From the NCBI GenBank assembly GCA_964519015.1, contig CAZFHZ010000128.1:1-8962 (forward strand): a DNA stretch of 8,962 nt. Reading direction: 5' to 3'. A program made the position numbers and the translations under genes. Positions 6,866 to 8,962 of the stretch are shown one piece after another. Below the pieces are notes generated by a model, which was not told where the DNA came from, searched no databases, and worked only from the letters and a program-made list of their open reading frames with translations. Source of the DNA: CAZFHZ01 sp964519015 (GTDB lineage: Bacteria > Blakebacterota > Blakebacteria > Blakebacterales > CAYUVJ01). The stretch's first letter is position 1. The number at the start of each line of letters is the position of its first letter.

Positions 6866-8962
6866 GGGCCGCCCGGCAGGCGGCCACCAGATGGGCTGCC
6901 CGCGGGTCGGCCTCGAGACGGGTCTCGAGTTCGGCTACCTGGGACCACTCCCCGATATAGCAGGCCAGGGTCCAGCGGGTGAGGGTCGTGACCGGTCCGG
7001 AGCGGGCCAGCCCGGCCGCTAGGGAGTCGGCCTGGCCGCTCCGGCCGCTCTCCCGCAGGGCCAGCAGCCCGAACAGGTCGAAGGAGGCGCCGCCGACACC
7101 CTGACGCAAGGTGCGATCGGCCGCCCGCTCCCGGGCCTGCCGCGCCGCGTCGCGCTCCCCCAGCCGGTCCCGGGCGACCGCCTCCAGGTAGTCCTGGAGG
7201 CGCTGGTCGGGTAGGTAGGGCGCCCCGGTGCCCAGGTGTTCGGGGTAGTCGCGGGCACCCGCCAGGTGGGGGAGGGCCGCCCGGTCTCGGCCCTCCCGCA
7301 GGGCGGCGACGGCCAGTTGGACCTGGGTGCGCAGCCAGAGGTCGTGGGCTTCCCAGCCCCCTTCGTAGGGGAGTACATCGAGTCGCTCCAGCCGGGCGCG
7401 ACAGTCGTCGTACCGGCCGGTGTTATAAAGGGCCGAGGCCTCATCCATCCGGACGACCACCTGGTCGGGGAAGCGACCGGCCGCCTCATCGGCGGCCGCC
7501 AGGGCCTCGGGGAAAGCGCGGCGACGGGTCTGTTCGGCCACCAGGGCGTGATAGGTACGCCACTCACCGGGCTCGTACGCCCGGGCTCGGGTCAGGTGTT
7601 CCAGCGCCCGCGCGGGGTCCAGGTGGGCCAGGGCGAGGTGGAAGGGGGCGAAAGCCGGGTCCCCGCAGGCGGCCAGGCACTTCCGCGCCTCGACCGTCCG
7701 TCCGCGGCTCCAGAGGATGAGCCCCTGGTACCAGCGGCACTTCCAGTCGGCCGGGTCGCGGCCGGCCGCCCATTCCAGCACCGGGAGCGTCTCCTCCCGG
7801 AAGGGGAAGACCAGCCTCGGGTCGGCCGCGGCGGCCTGCCACCGCCGCCGCTCGCTCCCGGCCGGGTCGCGCTCCCGCTGGAGCCAGGCGAGCCAGTAGT
7901 CCACGACCGGCCAGGAGGGAGAGGCCTCCAGTACCTGCCTGGCCTCCTCGGCGAGCCCCAGGCCGGCGTAGAAGATCCCGATCTCGAGGTAGTGCTCCCA
8001 GGGGAGTTCGCTCCGGATCAGGCCGGTGAAGCGCTGGAGGCCGTCCGGTGAGGGGGCAAGCCGGTACTGCTCGAACCGGGCCAGGTGGTCGAGCGGGGCG
8101 ATGGCCAGTAGTTCCTCCAGGACCCGGGCCGCCTCCTCCCGCTGCCCGTCCAACCGCAGGGCGATGGCCAGTACCTCGCGGGCCCGCAGGTCGAAGCGGT
8201 CGTAATCGAGCGCCCGCCGGGCGTAGTCGGCCGCCAGCCCGGGCGCTCCTTCCCCGATCAGGAGTTCGGCGATCCGGCACCAGGCCCCCGACCGGTAGGC
8301 CAGGGAGCGGGCCGCCCAGCCGAACGTCTCCCGGGCATCGACGGTGCGGCCGAGCGCGCGCGCGGCGGTGGCGTAGACCCAACTGGCATCCGGGTCGTAC
8401 CGGGCCTCCTCCAGGGCCCGGCCGGCGTAGGTGAGCGCGCGATCGTACTCCCCCCTCCGGCTGTAGAGTTCGGCGGCGCGGGTGAGGGCGCGCCCGTGAC
8501 GGGGTTCCTCTTCCAGGCAGGCCAGGTAGCGCTCCAGGGCCTCGTCGTAGCGCCGCTGCCGGGCCAGGGCCTCCCCGGCCTGGAAGCGTCCTTCGGCGGT
8601 GCGCTCGTCCGGGCGGGTGAAACGGATGGGGCGGGTGATCCGGCTGCTCCGGGGGTCCTCGTCCCAGCGGAGCTTGCCGGGGATCTCCACCACCACCGGG
8701 GTCGGGTCGGAGGAGAGCGGCAGATGCTGCCGCCAGAGTCCCATCGGGGCCAGATCGAGGGGGACGCGCACGACCTCCTCCTTCCCCCGGCGCACGATCA
8801 GTTCATCGGTCAGGGGCTGCAGGGCGCACAGGGACAGGGTGAGACCTTCCCGGTCCCGCTGGGCATTGAGGGCCGCCCAGGGGGAGGCCTCCACCAGCCC
8901 GCCGATCCCCAGGAAGGGGAAGAGCACCTCGCGCCAGCTGTCCCCGGCGTGGGGGGCGAAGA
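6855..8962 (-). CDS. DUF5107-type tetratricopeptide repeat protein, 5' end beyond the window
   Basis: The reading frame stays open to the right edge (about 701 codons seen), with no true start visible. The GTG at 8927 is internal: residues before it read FAPHAGDSWRE and continue into VLFPFLGIGGLVEASPWAAL, a conserved run at the end of DUF5107 domains. The first ~115 visible residues are this domain's tail plus a short beta linker (ITRPIRFTRPDERTAEG). From about base 8597 leftwards come TPR-type helical pairs, such as AGEALARQRRYDEALERYLA, AAELYSRRGEYDRALTYAGR and FGWAARSLAYRSGAW. Degenerate repeats continue to the C-terminus, including YNTGRYDDCRARLERL. DUF5107 followed by TPRs is a known architecture of unclear function; my recollection is that the domain is beta-rich and often encoded near sugar-degradation genes. 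Stop TGA is 4 bp from the next gene, so this leads the visible operon. The cellular location cannot be judged without the N-terminus. Confidence 0.88.
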   Translation of the reverse strand, partial: FAPHAGDSWREVLFPFLGIGGLVEASPWAALNAQRDREGLTLSLCALQPLTDELIVRRGKEEVVRVPLDLAPMGLWRQHLPLSSDPTPVVVEIPGKLRWDEDPRSSRITRPIRFTRPDERTAEGRFQAGEALARQRRYDEALERYLACLEEEPRHGRALTRAAELYSRRGEYDRALTYAGRALEEARYDPDASWVYATAARALGRTVDARETFGWAARSLAYRSGAWCRIAELLIGEGAPGLAADYARRALDYDRFDLRAREVLAIALRLDGQREEAARVLEELLAIAPLDHLARFEQYRLAPSPDGLQRFTGLIRSELPWEHYLEIGIFYAGLGLAEEARQVLEASPSWPVVDYWLAWLQRERDPAGSERRRWQAAAADPRLVFPFREETLPVLEWAAGRDPADWKCRWYQGLILWSRGRTVEARKCLAACGDPAFAPFHLALAHLDPARALEHLTRARAYEPGEWRTYHALVAEQTRRRAFPEALAAADEAAGRFPDQVVVRMDEASALYNTGRYDDCRARLERLDVLPYEGGWEAHDLWLRTQVQLAVAALREGRDRAALPHLAGARDYPEHLGTGAPYLPDQRLQDYLEAVARDRLGERDAARQARERAADRTLRQGVGGASFDLFGLLALRESGRSGQADSLAAGLARSGPVTTLTRWTLACYIGEWSQVAELETRLEADPRAAHLVAACRAAQGR

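Noticed and set aside
3737..6982. A plus-strand open frame of about 1081 codons opposite the GH-like gene
   Set aside because: It is longer than the real gene, but its product is Gly/Pro/His/Arg-rich with no domain, and it runs across both gene boundaries. Such antisense frames are a by-product of GC-rich codon use. The minus strand shows a signal peptide, a strong ribosome binding site and family motifs.
7236..8051. Plus-strand open frame opposite the TPR gene
   Set aside because: Low-complexity Gly/Val/Pro/Arg product with no motif; the minus strand encodes clear TPR helices through this region.
8925..8927. GTG 8927 as start of the TPR protein
   Set aside because: Codons before it (FAPHAGDSWRE) stay open and fit the DUF5107 domain; no ribosome binding site precedes the GTG.
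1..8962. Mobile element, CRISPR array, tRNA or defence system
   Set aside because: I found no regular repeats, terminal inverted repeats, integrase or transposase motifs, or tRNA-like cloverleaf sequence; the genes look like an ordinary degradative locus.

Overview
The window is high-GC, gene-dense bacterial DNA with Shine-Dalgarno-led genes, GC-rich third codon positions and several exported proteins, one of them a lipoprotein. This fits a Gram-negative-type heterotroph that degrades polymers. A Gemmatimonadota, Latescibacterota, Planctomycetota or Acidobacteriota-like lineage is plausible, but nothing here fixes the phylum.

Layout. Plus strand, left part (1-1624): (a) a GH31 glycoside hydrolase reading frame that enters from the left edge but has lost its whole catalytic barrel. 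The end of its N-terminal region is joined almost directly, and out of frame, to its C-terminal beta-sandwich. (b) A 78-residue helical protein of unknown function. (c) A 215-residue lipoprotein with two EF-hand-like acidic loops. Minus strand (1614-8962), read right to left: (d) the 3' part of a DUF5107-type tetratricopeptide repeat protein, which continues past the right edge. (e) A 1027-residue secreted, glycoside-hydrolase-like protein that most resembles the DUF6067 type. (f) A 699-residue secreted dipeptidyl peptidase IV (peptidase family S9B) with its catalytic triad intact. Genes d and e are 4 bp apart, and the stop codon of d lies inside a near-perfect ribosome binding site for e. Genes e and f are 53 bp apart, with a perfect 7-bp stem-loop between them. 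The three look like one operon. Gene f converges on gene c and their ends overlap by 11 bp.

How they may work together (inference): the operon pairs an exported probable carbohydrate-active enzyme with an exported X-Pro dipeptidase and a large DUF5107/TPR protein, and a GH31 gene lies nearby. This suggests a locus for breaking down complex organic matter such as glycoproteins or polysaccharide plus peptide. The substrate cannot be read from sequence alone. The best leads for a second look are the barrel-less GH31 (real deletion or assembly collapse), the uncharacterised GH-like protein and its operon, and the EF-hand-like lipoprotein. I see no tRNA, rRNA, CRISPR array, insertion sequence or integrase, and no gene-free stretch over 300 bases. 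The longest non-coding gap is 859-976.
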